From Novipirellula artificiosorum (lineage in GTDB: Bacteria > Planctomycetota > Planctomycetia > Pirellulales > Pirellulaceae): a stretch of 64,000 bases of DNA. Below the pieces are notes generated by a model. That model was not told the DNA's origin, ran no database searches, and was given only the letters and a program-made list of their open reading frames with translations. The position numbers and the translations under genes are program-made. This document shows, one piece after another, positions 24,715-32,696 of this stretch (its first letter is position 1; every line of letters starts with the position of its first letter). Where the stretch lies: positions 144,274 through 208,273 of the forward strand of contig NZ_SJPV01000008.1 in assembly GCF_007860135.1 (NCBI RefSeq), written 5' to 3'.

Positions 24715-26265
24715 TCAATCGATGATGCCGCATTGGCGTCCCGCGCGAGCGAGAACATCCAGGGCGAAGTCGAGATCCGACTGCTGATGCGTTGAAGTGA
24801 TGCAGGTCCTCAAGCGAGGGGCGTCCATTGGAACGGCTGGGTAACAGACGGGAACGACCAGCAATCCTTCGCCCCGGCAAAGATGTGTAAACGCCATTGT
24901 TTCGTCGTTCGATCGAGTCATGATGGGAACGATCGGTGTTTCGCTAGCGCCCGTGTCGAACCCGAGGCGTTTCAGCCCAGCGTGATAGTACTCGATGTTC
25001 TTCCAAATTTGTGCCACACGTGACGGTTCACGCCGCAGCACCTCAAGTGCCGCGATCGCGACGTTTGCATAGACAGACGGCAATGCACCGCTGAAGATGT
25101 AACCACGGGCATGATGCCGTAAATAGGTGATGATCTGGCTGTTGGCCGCAACGAAACCACCGCTGCCAGCGAGCGACTTGGAAAGCGTGCCCATTTTGAT
25201 GTCGACATCGTCGGCATCGAGCCCAAAATGCTCCTGAATCCCCGCGCCGGTCTTTCCCAGCACACCCATGCTGTGGGCTTCATCCACCATCAAAAGTGCA
25301 TTGTTCTTTTTGCAGATTTCAACGACGCTCGGCAAGTCGACGATATCTCCCTCCATGCTGAAGATCGCGTCCACAACGACCAAAGTGCGGCGGCCACCGC
25401 TGTGGAGCAACAGACTCACCAAGTCATCCATGTCGTTATGCTTGAACTCTTTGAAGTCAGCCCCCGACATGCGGCATCCATCGACAATACTTGCGTGGTT
25501 TAGCTTGTCGCCGACGATGTAGTCACCGGGGCCTACCAACGCCGAAATCGTGGCGAGGTTGGCAACATAGCCGCTACTGAAGACAATTGCGTCGTCGGCT
25601 CGCATCCATTGGGCAAGTCGGAATTCGAGATCACAATGATTCGACGTGGTGCCGGTCAAGAGACGCGAACCGTGGTGCCCCGTTCCAAAATCGAGGATTG
25701 CGTCTTCGGCGGCACGATTGAGTTCCTCGTGGCCCAGCAATCCAAGGTATTCATAGGAAGAAAGCATGAGCATGCGTTTCCCTTCGCACTGCACCCAGAC
25801 ACCATCATGGGCGCTGATTTCCGGCTCGAACGGGTAAACCCCCTGCTCCTTTGCGGTGTTGACCTTGCGGTTCAAACGCGTGTAATAGCTAATTGGATCC
25901 TCCGCGATCCAATCGCCCTCACTTGGATCGGCGGGGCAATCGGGTTCCGTCGCCGCCACGCTGCCCAGGCCATTGCTAGACAAGTTGCCATGTGACACGG
26001 CCCCCGATGCTGAAACCTCTGGCAAGGAATCGAGGTGTGCAGCAAGATCACGAATGGAGTCAAGTTCGTAGAGGAGTTCGGGATTCATCCGTTTCTGGAA
26101 AGCATCCTCGATCTCTGCGGTGATCGAGATGGCACCGAGTGAATCGATCGCCAGGTCTAAGAAGGGCATGTCATAATCGATCGCTTGAAGGTTCATCGAC
26201 ATTTCACGCCGAAGCCATTCGCGTACGATCTTTTCAATGACTTCACACGATGTCGGTTTGGTCAT
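24715..26265 (-). CDS. Acyl carrier protein fused to alpha-oxoamine synthase (serine palmitoyltransferase-like)
   Basis: 516 residues from ATG 26265; an in-frame TTG at 26292 is less likely. Residues 1-80 form an acyl carrier domain with phosphopantetheine Ser42 in LAIDSLGAISI. A low-complexity linker (about 82-118) leads to a PLP enzyme of the alpha-oxoamine synthase family: GTGHHGSRLLTGT, VDEAHSMGVLG (Asp328) and Schiff-base Lys363 in GTLSKSLAGSGGFV. Such enzymes condense an amino acid with an acyl thioester and lose CO2. The SKSLA-type lysine motif is nearer serine palmitoyltransferases than biotin BioF. The divergent neighbour is an extended SDR resembling ketosphinganine reductases. PigH-type pigment synthases are an alternative. 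Confidence 0.85.
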   Translation of the reverse strand: MTKPTSCEVIEKIVREWLRREMSMNLQAIDYDMPFLDLAIDSLGAISITAEIEDAFQKRMNPELLYELDSIRDLAAHLDSLPEVSASGAVSHGNLSSNGLGSVAATEPDCPADPSEGDWIAEDPISYYTRLNRKVNTAKEQGVYPFEPEISAHDGVWVQCEGKRMLMLSSYEYLGLLGHEELNRAAEDAILDFGTGHHGSRLLTGTTSNHCDLEFRLAQWMRADDAIVFSSGYVANLATISALVGPGDYIVGDKLNHASIVDGCRMSGADFKEFKHNDMDDLVSLLLHSGGRRTLVVVDAIFSMEGDIVDLPSVVEICKKNNALLMVDEAHSMGVLGKTGAGIQEHFGLDADDVDIKMGTLSKSLAGSGGFVAANSQIITYLRHHARGYIFSGALPSVYANVAIAALEVLRREPSRVAQIWKNIEYYHAGLKRLGFDTGASETPIVPIMTRSNDETMAFTHLCRGEGLLVVPVCYPAVPMDAPRLRTCITSTHQQSDLDFALDVLARAGRQCGIID

Positions 26266-26705
26266 CGCGATCTCTTTTCTTATTTGCCCCAAAGCCGTGC
26301 CCTCGAAGATAAGTACTCAATTTCGTCGTAGCGAAGGCCGAGTTCTTCGCAGATAAGGACCGGCATTGTAGCAACTTACGGTCCGTTTACGAGGGACAAA
26401 AGCGGTCAAAGGTCAGCAATTGAGAGCGATTCCAAGCGGTGGTCTCCGCCCGGAAATCAGGATGATTTCTGCGTAAAGAGCCGGTAACAGAAGTCCTTTC
26501 GGTTGTGGCGGCCTTCACTCCAACTCGCTAAAATCCCTGACATACACAATGCGGATGCGAGTCGGGGAAGGTTTGCGTGCTCCGAAACGCAAAGATCTCT
26601 GGTGCTTTTCAGGAGTTTGCTCGATACTGTGCTGAGTCGCGAATCGACTCGAAGTATCGAGAAAAACCTCACACCTTATCGTTTCATGCTTGAAGAGAAT
26701 TCACC
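26266..26705. other. Divergent promoter region
   Basis: 440 bp between the ACP-oxoamine synthase (minus) and the SDR gene (plus). I see no gene, strong hairpin or repeat. It must contain promoters for both genes, and the arrangement allows shared regulation. I cannot point to a reliable box. Confidence 0.5.
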
Positions 26706-27761
26706 ATGCGTGCGCTCGTGACAGGGGCCAGCGGTTTCATTGGGCCGCATCTCGTTAAGCAACTCAATCGCCTGGGGATTCACGTTCGATGTCTTGTCAG
26801 AGCGACTTCGGATTTGAGTGCACTGAGGCAACTCAACCCGGAGCTTGCTTACGGCGACCTGATGGATCCGGCGTCCCTAGCGTCAGCCACCTTAGGGTGC
26901 GATGTGGTTTACCATGTTGCGGGTCTGACGAAAAGCGTTCCCGCAGAAGTCATGTGGCGAGTCAATGAGATTGGGGGCCGGAATATCGCGCAAGCGTGTG
27001 CGAACCAGGGAACTCCCCCGGTGCTGGTTGTTCTGTCTTCCCTTGCAGCAATGGGTCCGGCAGGCCGGGAAAGGCCGCTGACCGAATCCGATCCTGCGAA
27101 GCCCGTTTCCAAATACGGCATGAGCAAGCGGAAAGGTGAGATTGCCGCGTTTGAATTCGCAGATCGTGTGCCGATCAGCATTGTTCGCGCGCCGATTGTT
27201 TTCGGCGAAGGTGATCTCGATGGATTGAAGCTATTCAAGTGCATTTCGAGTTGCCGATTGCACATGTTGCCGACGATGCGCAACTATCGGTTCTCATTCA
27301 TTCATGCAACGGATTTGAGCAACGCAATGATGTTGGTTGCCCAGAAGGGGAATCGCATTTCGCAGTTGCAGTCGGACAAGGGAATCTTCCTTGCAGCTGC
27401 AGAGCAGAATCCAACCTATGGCGACTACGGACGCATGATCGGTAGGGCGATGGGGATCAAACGAGTGGTTACTTTGCCGAACCTTCCAACGACGACTTGG
27501 TTGATTGGCGCTTGCTGCGAGTTGTACGCCCGCGTTAGCGGACGAGCGCAGATCATGAATTGGGACAAGACCCGTGAGGCACTTGCCGGATCTTGGGCGT
27601 GCTCGGTACAGCGACTCCAAGCGGAGGTTGGGTTCCATCCTGAATTGCCCTTGGAAGAAAGACTGAACCAGACCGTCCGCTGGTATGTTGACCAAGGCCA
27701 TCTGCCAAAACGCGCAATCGTGAACTGCACGGCTGATTCAACTGCGGGTTCCGGTGCTTGA
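26706..27761 (+). CDS. NAD(P)-dependent extended SDR (epimerase/ketoreductase-like)
   Basis: 351 residues. The Rossmann motif GASGFIG opens the protein and the catalytic Y-x3-K is in SKYGMSKRKGE; VLSSLAAMG supplies the catalytic serine region. YHVAGLTK and RAPIVFGEGD are typical of the NAD-dependent epimerase/3-beta-HSD group. Placed divergently from an ACP-fused alpha-oxoamine synthase, it is a good candidate to reduce the 3-keto product, as CerR does in Caulobacter sphingolipid synthesis. Family assignment is from motifs; the substrate is inferred. A generic sugar-nucleotide epimerase role is the alternative but less favoured by context. Confidence 0.85.
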   Translation: MRALVTGASGFIGPHLVKQLNRLGIHVRCLVRATSDLSALRQLNPELAYGDLMDPASLASATLGCDVVYHVAGLTKSVPAEVMWRVNEIGGRNIAQACANQGTPPVLVVLSSLAAMGPAGRERPLTESDPAKPVSKYGMSKRKGEIAAFEFADRVPISIVRAPIVFGEGDLDGLKLFKCISSCRLHMLPTMRNYRFSFIHATDLSNAMMLVAQKGNRISQLQSDKGIFLAAAEQNPTYGDYGRMIGRAMGIKRVVTLPNLPTTTWLIGACCELYARVSGRAQIMNWDKTREALAGSWACSVQRLQAEVGFHPELPLEERLNQTVRWYVDQGHLPKRAIVNCTADSTAGSGA

Positions 27762-27930
27762 TCAACCGAGCCTCGCCACCAGCAGATTGGTGAATCTTAG
27801 GATTCCGTCGTCGGTGGGTGCGACAAAAGAGCACACTTGCCCTGCAATGCTGCTACGACGAGCAGAGGACAATCCAAAACCGCAATAATGCAACCGTTTG
27901 ATAGAACTTGCATTTACGGAAGGAATAGCT

Positions 27931-29394
27931 GTGGACCGTCGTGATTTTACCAAGCAAGCACTGCTCTTCGGTGTGGGGGCTCAAGTAACGTTCGCCGACT
28001 CAGAGGCAAAGGCACAAGCTCCGCTCAGTGAAGCGATGTATGAAGAACCACCGAAGAGACTGCCCGTGCGGAACGTCGATGTGGTCGTCGCCGGTGGCGG
28101 AACCGCGGGTGTGTTTGCGGCGATTGCAGCAGCTCGCAGCGGTGCCAAAACCATGCTGATTGAATCGAAAGGCTATTGTGGTGGTATCGCCGTTGAAGGG
28201 GGGACGGCCATCCATAGTTTCTTCAATCTTTGGAAGGCCTTTGAGAATTGCGAGAAGTTGCAAGTTGTGCGAGGGATCCCCTCGGAATTTATGGATCGGT
28301 TGACAGCGATGGGAGGAGCAAGTGGCTATCCCGAAGTCGAAGTCGGATACAACTATGATTCCGTCTGTACGAACGTCGATACCGAAATGTACAAACTGCT
28401 GGCCTTTACCATGTTGGAAGAGGCCGGTGTCTTTGTCGCCGTCAACACCATGCTGACGGGTGCCATTGTGAACGAGGGTCATATTGATGGCGTGATCACG
28501 GAGAGCCGATCAGGCCGCGAGGCCGTGATGGCGAAGAGTTTCATTGATAGCACGGGGTATGGCGACTTGAGTGCTCGAGCCGGAGCTAAGTACACCGAAC
28601 CTAATGATTACGCCTGCTGCAACAGCTTTGGCATGGGCAACGCCGACATCGGCGACTACTATCGATTCCTCAAGTCGCATGACTCCGTTGGCCAGGTCTG
28701 TCGCGACACACGCAGCGACGAAGAAGATCGCTTCTTCCGCATGGGGGCTGAGAAACTCGATATCCCCGGGCTGGTTGACGAAGCCAAGAAGATCGGCATG
28801 TCGATGGTCACCACAACCGTGCGTGACAACTATCTGATGTACATCAAGTGCAATTACAAGGTCCCGGGCAGCGTGCTAAACCGAGACGACGTGGCCAAAG
28901 CCGAGATTGAAATCCGCAAACGCATGGGCAAGGCCGTCGAGCTTTATCGCAAATATGTACCTGGTTTTGAGAACGCCTTCATTGCACGTACCAGTCCCTC
29001 GCTGTGCATCCGACGCGGACGTTGCATCGAATGTGACTATGACCTGTCGAACGAGGAGATCAGGGACGCCACCCACTTTGACGATGACGTCTATAGTTAC
29101 AGTTTCCACGACATGGGTTGGAAAGAACACATCCGGGACGGCGGCTCTTTTGGCATGCCCTATCGAGCATTGTGTGTGAAAGGGATCGATAACCTCTACG
29201 CCGTCGGTATGCTGGTCACGTCCGATCACAAGGCCCATATGTCAACACGCAATACGGTCAGCTGCATGGCAATGGGACAAGCGGCCGGCACGGCAGCCGC
29301 GCTGTGTGCAAAACAAGGTGTCCGTGCACGTGAACTGGATTACGTTGACCTGAGGCTGGCACTCGAGAAGGCAAACGTGTATTTCGCCTTCTAA
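27931..29394 (+). CDS. Tat-exported FAD-dependent oxidoreductase
   Basis: 487 residues from GTG 27931, which has GGAAGGA 6 bases upstream; a TTG at 27898 lies ahead of that ribosome site. The N-terminus DRRDFTKQALLFGVGAQVTF is a twin-arginine signal. The FAD-binding motif GGGTAGVFAAIAAAR (55-69) and ESKGYCGG place it in the FAD_oxidored family common in planctomycetes, where members often act on sugars or are of unknown substrate. Several cysteines cluster in CIRRGRCIECDYD. It converges at 17 bp with the DoxX/TIM-barrel fusion gene. Confidence 0.87.
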   Translation: MDRRDFTKQALLFGVGAQVTFADSEAKAQAPLSEAMYEEPPKRLPVRNVDVVVAGGGTAGVFAAIAAARSGAKTMLIESKGYCGGIAVEGGTAIHSFFNLWKAFENCEKLQVVRGIPSEFMDRLTAMGGASGYPEVEVGYNYDSVCTNVDTEMYKLLAFTMLEEAGVFVAVNTMLTGAIVNEGHIDGVITESRSGREAVMAKSFIDSTGYGDLSARAGAKYTEPNDYACCNSFGMGNADIGDYYRFLKSHDSVGQVCRDTRSDEEDRFFRMGAEKLDIPGLVDEAKKIGMSMVTTTVRDNYLMYIKCNYKVPGSVLNRDDVAKAEIEIRKRMGKAVELYRKYVPGFENAFIARTSPSLCIRRGRCIECDYDLSNEEIRDATHFDDDVYSYSFHDMGWKEHIRDGGSFGMPYRALCVKGIDNLYAVGMLVTSDHKAHMSTRNTVSCMAMGQAAGTAAALCAKQGVRARELDYVDLRLALEKANVYFAF

Positions 29395-29411
29395 ACGAAA
29401 GCCTCTCGCGT

Positions 29412-30935
29412 CTAGGCATACCACTCTCGTTTGCGGTCCTTTAAACGCTGCAACACGTCCAAGGTGATGTTGACGTCGTTGACGATCTGGAAATCGAACA
29501 TGCCGACACAGATGAAATCTGCGCCGTGCTTGAAGGCCCACTTGAATCCGTCTTCAGGGGCGATCGCACCTGCGGCAAGCACTTTGAAGCCCATCACGGG
29601 GACCTCGGCCTGTTCAACGAAGGCGATGGTCTTTTCTTGGAAGGGACAAAAACAGTTGTCATGGAACTGATTGTGATCTGAACTTCGTGCCCCATCGACT
29701 TCGAACGGTTTGCGGTTCTCTCGCGGATGCGCGGACCAATAGTTATCGTGATGCATGGTCTTCATGTAGTAGTCAGGGATAATGCCCTGCTCTCGACACT
29801 CGATCAAGGAATCGACGGTGTGTGCTCCCAGACCCGCGACGTAGCCTTGCTCGCGAATGGTGTCGAGCATCAACGCGATCTTGTCGTACTTCTTATCACG
29901 GACCAGCCAATCACACCAATTGCCTTGTACTTGGATGATGTCGACACCGAAGTCGATGGCCTTGTTGATGTTGACCAGATAGTCATCGGTTTTCTTGTCA
30001 GGAGCGACCTGGCAAATTACCTTGATTTTACCACCGGTAACCTGCTTGTACTTTTGCATCAAGGCATTGGACGGGAAACCAATGTTGATCGCATTCACGC
30101 CAGCTTGCTCGGCCAGCATCAGGGTTTCAAAGATCTTCGCTTCGGTGTTGTAGGCTCGGAAAAGTGAAGGCACGTATCGCAAGTCGCGAGAGTGTGCCCA
30201 ACCACCAATCAGGTTGCCCCCTAATACCAAACGGCTGATGCGATGATCGCCCAGCTTGCCTTGATCCAGCTCGCCTTTGAGTTCGCTCAGGTCGGCAGCA
30301 CCAATCTTGATCGTAGCGCCGGACATGGCATCGACGTCCTCTGGCTTGCGCTGGTGGAAGGCCCCCCACCCCATCACGCCCAGAGCAGGCAATGTCACCA
30401 AATTCTTCAGGGATTCTCGGCGTGACGAAACGGTTGCAGGAGCGATGGATTCAAGAGGATCGGACGTCGTTCGCTTGAAGAACGAGAGCAGGAATTCTTG
30501 CAATCCGTAGCCCTCTTCTTTGATCAAGACCAGCGCCAACAGGGTCAGTGCTTCGATGAAAACCTTATTGACAATGAACAGGTTGCCGTCGGTGGCTCCC
30601 ATCACGGTCCCACCGAACGGTGGATAAGCAAAGTAATAGAGAGTCAACAACAAGACCCCGAAAACCGATGCAAGTCGCGTGGCAACTCCCAGGAAAAGAG
30701 CCAGCCCAATGGCAATCAGACCGTACACATTGGCTGGATTCACAATGGCCATCAATGCTTCGGAGCCAGCGAGCCAGTGATAAAATCCCGCAAAAGGACC
30801 CGTTGCATGAGCGAGGTAACCGGCTGCGGTCCAATCACCCGCCAGCCATTTTGTGTAACCTTCGTATAGAAAATGCCACCCAATGGCCATTCGCAGGAGG
30901 GTGACAGCCAATGGTTTGCATTTTGCGGTGTTCAT
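29412..30935 (-). CDS. DoxX membrane domain fused to TIM-barrel domain via Tat-like linker
   Basis: 507 residues from ATG 30935, with GTG 30941 as alternative. Residues about 1-155 are a DoxX-like four-helix membrane domain (LLRMAIGWHFLYEGYTKW at the start is diagnostic). A linker then carries SRRESLKNLVTLPALGVMGW, which reads as a twin-arginine signal plus hydrophobic segment inside the protein. The remaining 300 residues look like a TIM barrel resembling aldo/keto-reductase-type proteins (ISRLVLGGNLIGGW, GVNAINIGFPS, GVDIIQVQGNW, GFKVLAAGAIAPEDGF). The topology suggests a barrel delivered to the periplasm while DoxX stays in the membrane. Function unknown; converges with an FAD oxidoreductase. 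Confidence 0.8.
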   Translation of the reverse strand: MNTAKCKPLAVTLLRMAIGWHFLYEGYTKWLAGDWTAAGYLAHATGPFAGFYHWLAGSEALMAIVNPANVYGLIAIGLALFLGVATRLASVFGVLLLTLYYFAYPPFGGTVMGATDGNLFIVNKVFIEALTLLALVLIKEEGYGLQEFLLSFFKRTTSDPLESIAPATVSSRRESLKNLVTLPALGVMGWGAFHQRKPEDVDAMSGATIKIGAADLSELKGELDQGKLGDHRISRLVLGGNLIGGWAHSRDLRYVPSLFRAYNTEAKIFETLMLAEQAGVNAINIGFPSNALMQKYKQVTGGKIKVICQVAPDKKTDDYLVNINKAIDFGVDIIQVQGNWCDWLVRDKKYDKIALMLDTIREQGYVAGLGAHTVDSLIECREQGIIPDYYMKTMHHDNYWSAHPRENRKPFEVDGARSSDHNQFHDNCFCPFQEKTIAFVEQAEVPVMGFKVLAAGAIAPEDGFKWAFKHGADFICVGMFDFQIVNDVNITLDVLQRLKDRKREWYA

Positions 30936-31072
30936 GGTCACTCGATCCTAGGCGGGACAAACGGGTGCGAGGACCTAAACGGTCAGCGTACCGCCCCATT
31001 TGATAGGATCTATCTTAGCCGATCGGCACAGCGGGAGCCATGCATATCCAGCGGAACGCGGGGGCAACAAGA

Positions 31073-32326
31073 CTACTTTGGGGCCTGGACGTTGAACGCA
31101 AACAGCAGATCACCGTGGCGAACATAGAGTCGGCCGCCGCAGACAACCGGATGCGCCCACGATTTGCCCTTACCCCCAGCGGGAATCGTGAACTCACTGA
31201 TCAATTCGTGGCCCGTCGGAGTTGGCTTGACCAATCCCATGCGCCCACGATCTTCCGACAAGGTGTAGAGTAAGCCGTCCGCGCAGGTGAGTGATCCCTT
31301 CCCCACACCACGATCGGTATACTTGGTTTCGCCCGTTTTCCAATCGAAACAGACCCAATTTCTACTGCTGTCGGCACCATAGATGTATCCATCCAGATGA
31401 ATCACCCCACCGTGATGGTTGTCCATGTCTTTGGATTCCCAGGCTCTTGTGGCGGTGATCTCGCTGCCCGTCGCCGTGAGCTTGACCATTTCGGAACCGG
31501 CCTTGTAACCCGAACTGATGAAGACTTGGCCGTCAGCATAAACGGGTTTCAAGGCATTGACATCGTATTTGGTAAGGTGCTCATAACGGAAAAGCAACTG
31601 TCCCGTATCGGCAGCGACACCGACCATCGCCTGGCCGCTCATGGCCAAAACGATGCGTCGACCCGCGAATTCCACGATCGTGGGAGTCGCATATCCTGCT
31701 TTGTCGTCGACGGCTTGCGCAGCCCAAACGGTCTCACCCGTCATCTTGTCCAACGCAACCACACTTCCTTGGGAGCCGAAGGGACAGCAAATGAGGTTGT
31801 CACCATCGATGATCGGAGATTCTGCCAGCGCCCACTTGATGTTCTCTCCCCCAAACTCTTTGAGCAAGTTCTTGCCCCAGAGCTGTTTACCCGTTTGGGC
31901 ATTGAGGCAAACGAGATCACCCAGCGGCGATTCAAAATACAGGCGGTCGTTGTCAAGGGTTGGCGTTGATCGCGTGCCTGGGAACGACTGCGTCCAAGCG
32001 GGGCCGCACTTCGACTGCCACTCGATTTCGCCGTTCAGGTTCAGCGCGAAAACAACCGTCTGGTCCTCAATGTTTCCGGCCGTATAGATCAATCCGTTTG
32101 CCAAACTGACACTTGAATAGCCCTCGCCCATTCCCTCGGCTTGCCAAAGCAGTTCGGGACCTCCCTCAGGCCACTGGCTCAACAATCCCGTTTCGGTTGA
32201 GATATTGTCACCGATGGGGCCGTGAAATTGTGGCCAATACGGCTGGTCGTCGCTCGCGAAGGTGAAGTTGACTAGCAGAATCTGCGTCACAACAAATCCG
32301 GCTATCCATTTCTTTGAGAACTGCAT
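31073..32326 (-). CDS. Secreted PQQ-like beta-propeller protein
   Basis: 417 residues; signal peptide WIAGFVVTQILLVNFTFAS. It begins with WPQFHGPIGDNISTETGL, the characteristic opening of planctomycete outer-membrane-BamB/PQQ-like propellers, and contains repeated blades such as VFALNLNGEIEWQS, LVCLNAQTGKQLWG and VVALDKMTGETVWA. Those blades give a seven- or eight-bladed fold. PQQ ligands or a quinoprotein catalytic Asp/Glu are not clear, so I do not call it a dehydrogenase. AGGAG lies 9 bases before ATG 32326. The next gene upstream on the same strand is a membrane-anchored relative. Confidence 0.87.
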   Translation of the reverse strand: MQFSKKWIAGFVVTQILLVNFTFASDDQPYWPQFHGPIGDNISTETGLLSQWPEGGPELLWQAEGMGEGYSSVSLANGLIYTAGNIEDQTVVFALNLNGEIEWQSKCGPAWTQSFPGTRSTPTLDNDRLYFESPLGDLVCLNAQTGKQLWGKNLLKEFGGENIKWALAESPIIDGDNLICCPFGSQGSVVALDKMTGETVWAAQAVDDKAGYATPTIVEFAGRRIVLAMSGQAMVGVAADTGQLLFRYEHLTKYDVNALKPVYADGQVFISSGYKAGSEMVKLTATGSEITATRAWESKDMDNHHGGVIHLDGYIYGADSSRNWVCFDWKTGETKYTDRGVGKGSLTCADGLLYTLSEDRGRMGLVKPTPTGHELISEFTIPAGGKGKSWAHPVVCGGRLYVRHGDLLFAFNVQAPK

Positions 32327-32696
32327 TGGGAAGGCTCCTGGGGATATTTGAGGAAGGTTCCGGTACCACAGTGCGAGTCCAAATCAACGAACAAACAGGC
32401 CCAACGCTTGCGAAAACCGGCAAGGCACGATTGTACTTGCTCATGGCATCCTTCGGCAAGCGTCAGCCTCGATCCGTATTGGCCAAAGTCTTGTTTTCGT
32501 GCGACGGCGTTGTCTCCCGGTAGAGGCTCGCTACCGCAGGTCACGCCGCCCTAGAGCATTTCCAGGTATGAGATAGGTTCCCACAGGCAAGGGAGGTCAG
32601 GTAACAAGAGTGCGAAGCACCCTTCGGGCCATTTGGCTGTTGCTACCTGACCCCTTTTCCGATTAGCTCACATTATTTGCAAAAATGCTCCAGGGA
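32327..32696. other. Intergenic spacer between two propeller genes
   Basis: 370 bp. The only structure I see is the hairpin at 32595-32652. The promoter of the 31073-32326 gene is expected close to 32330-32400. No gene is credible here. Confidence 0.5.
32595..32652. repeat. Long hairpin with GGTCAGGTA arms
   Basis: GGTCAGGTA (32595-32603) pairs perfectly with TACCTGACC (32644-32652). The 40-nt loop contains a small GAAG-cac-CTTC stem. Just outside the right arm is CCCCTTTTCCG, whose complement CGGAAAAGGGG resembles the flank of the inverted repeat at 59180-59312 (CCGAAAAGGGGTC). The two may be relatives of one intergenic repeat family. Confidence 0.5.
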
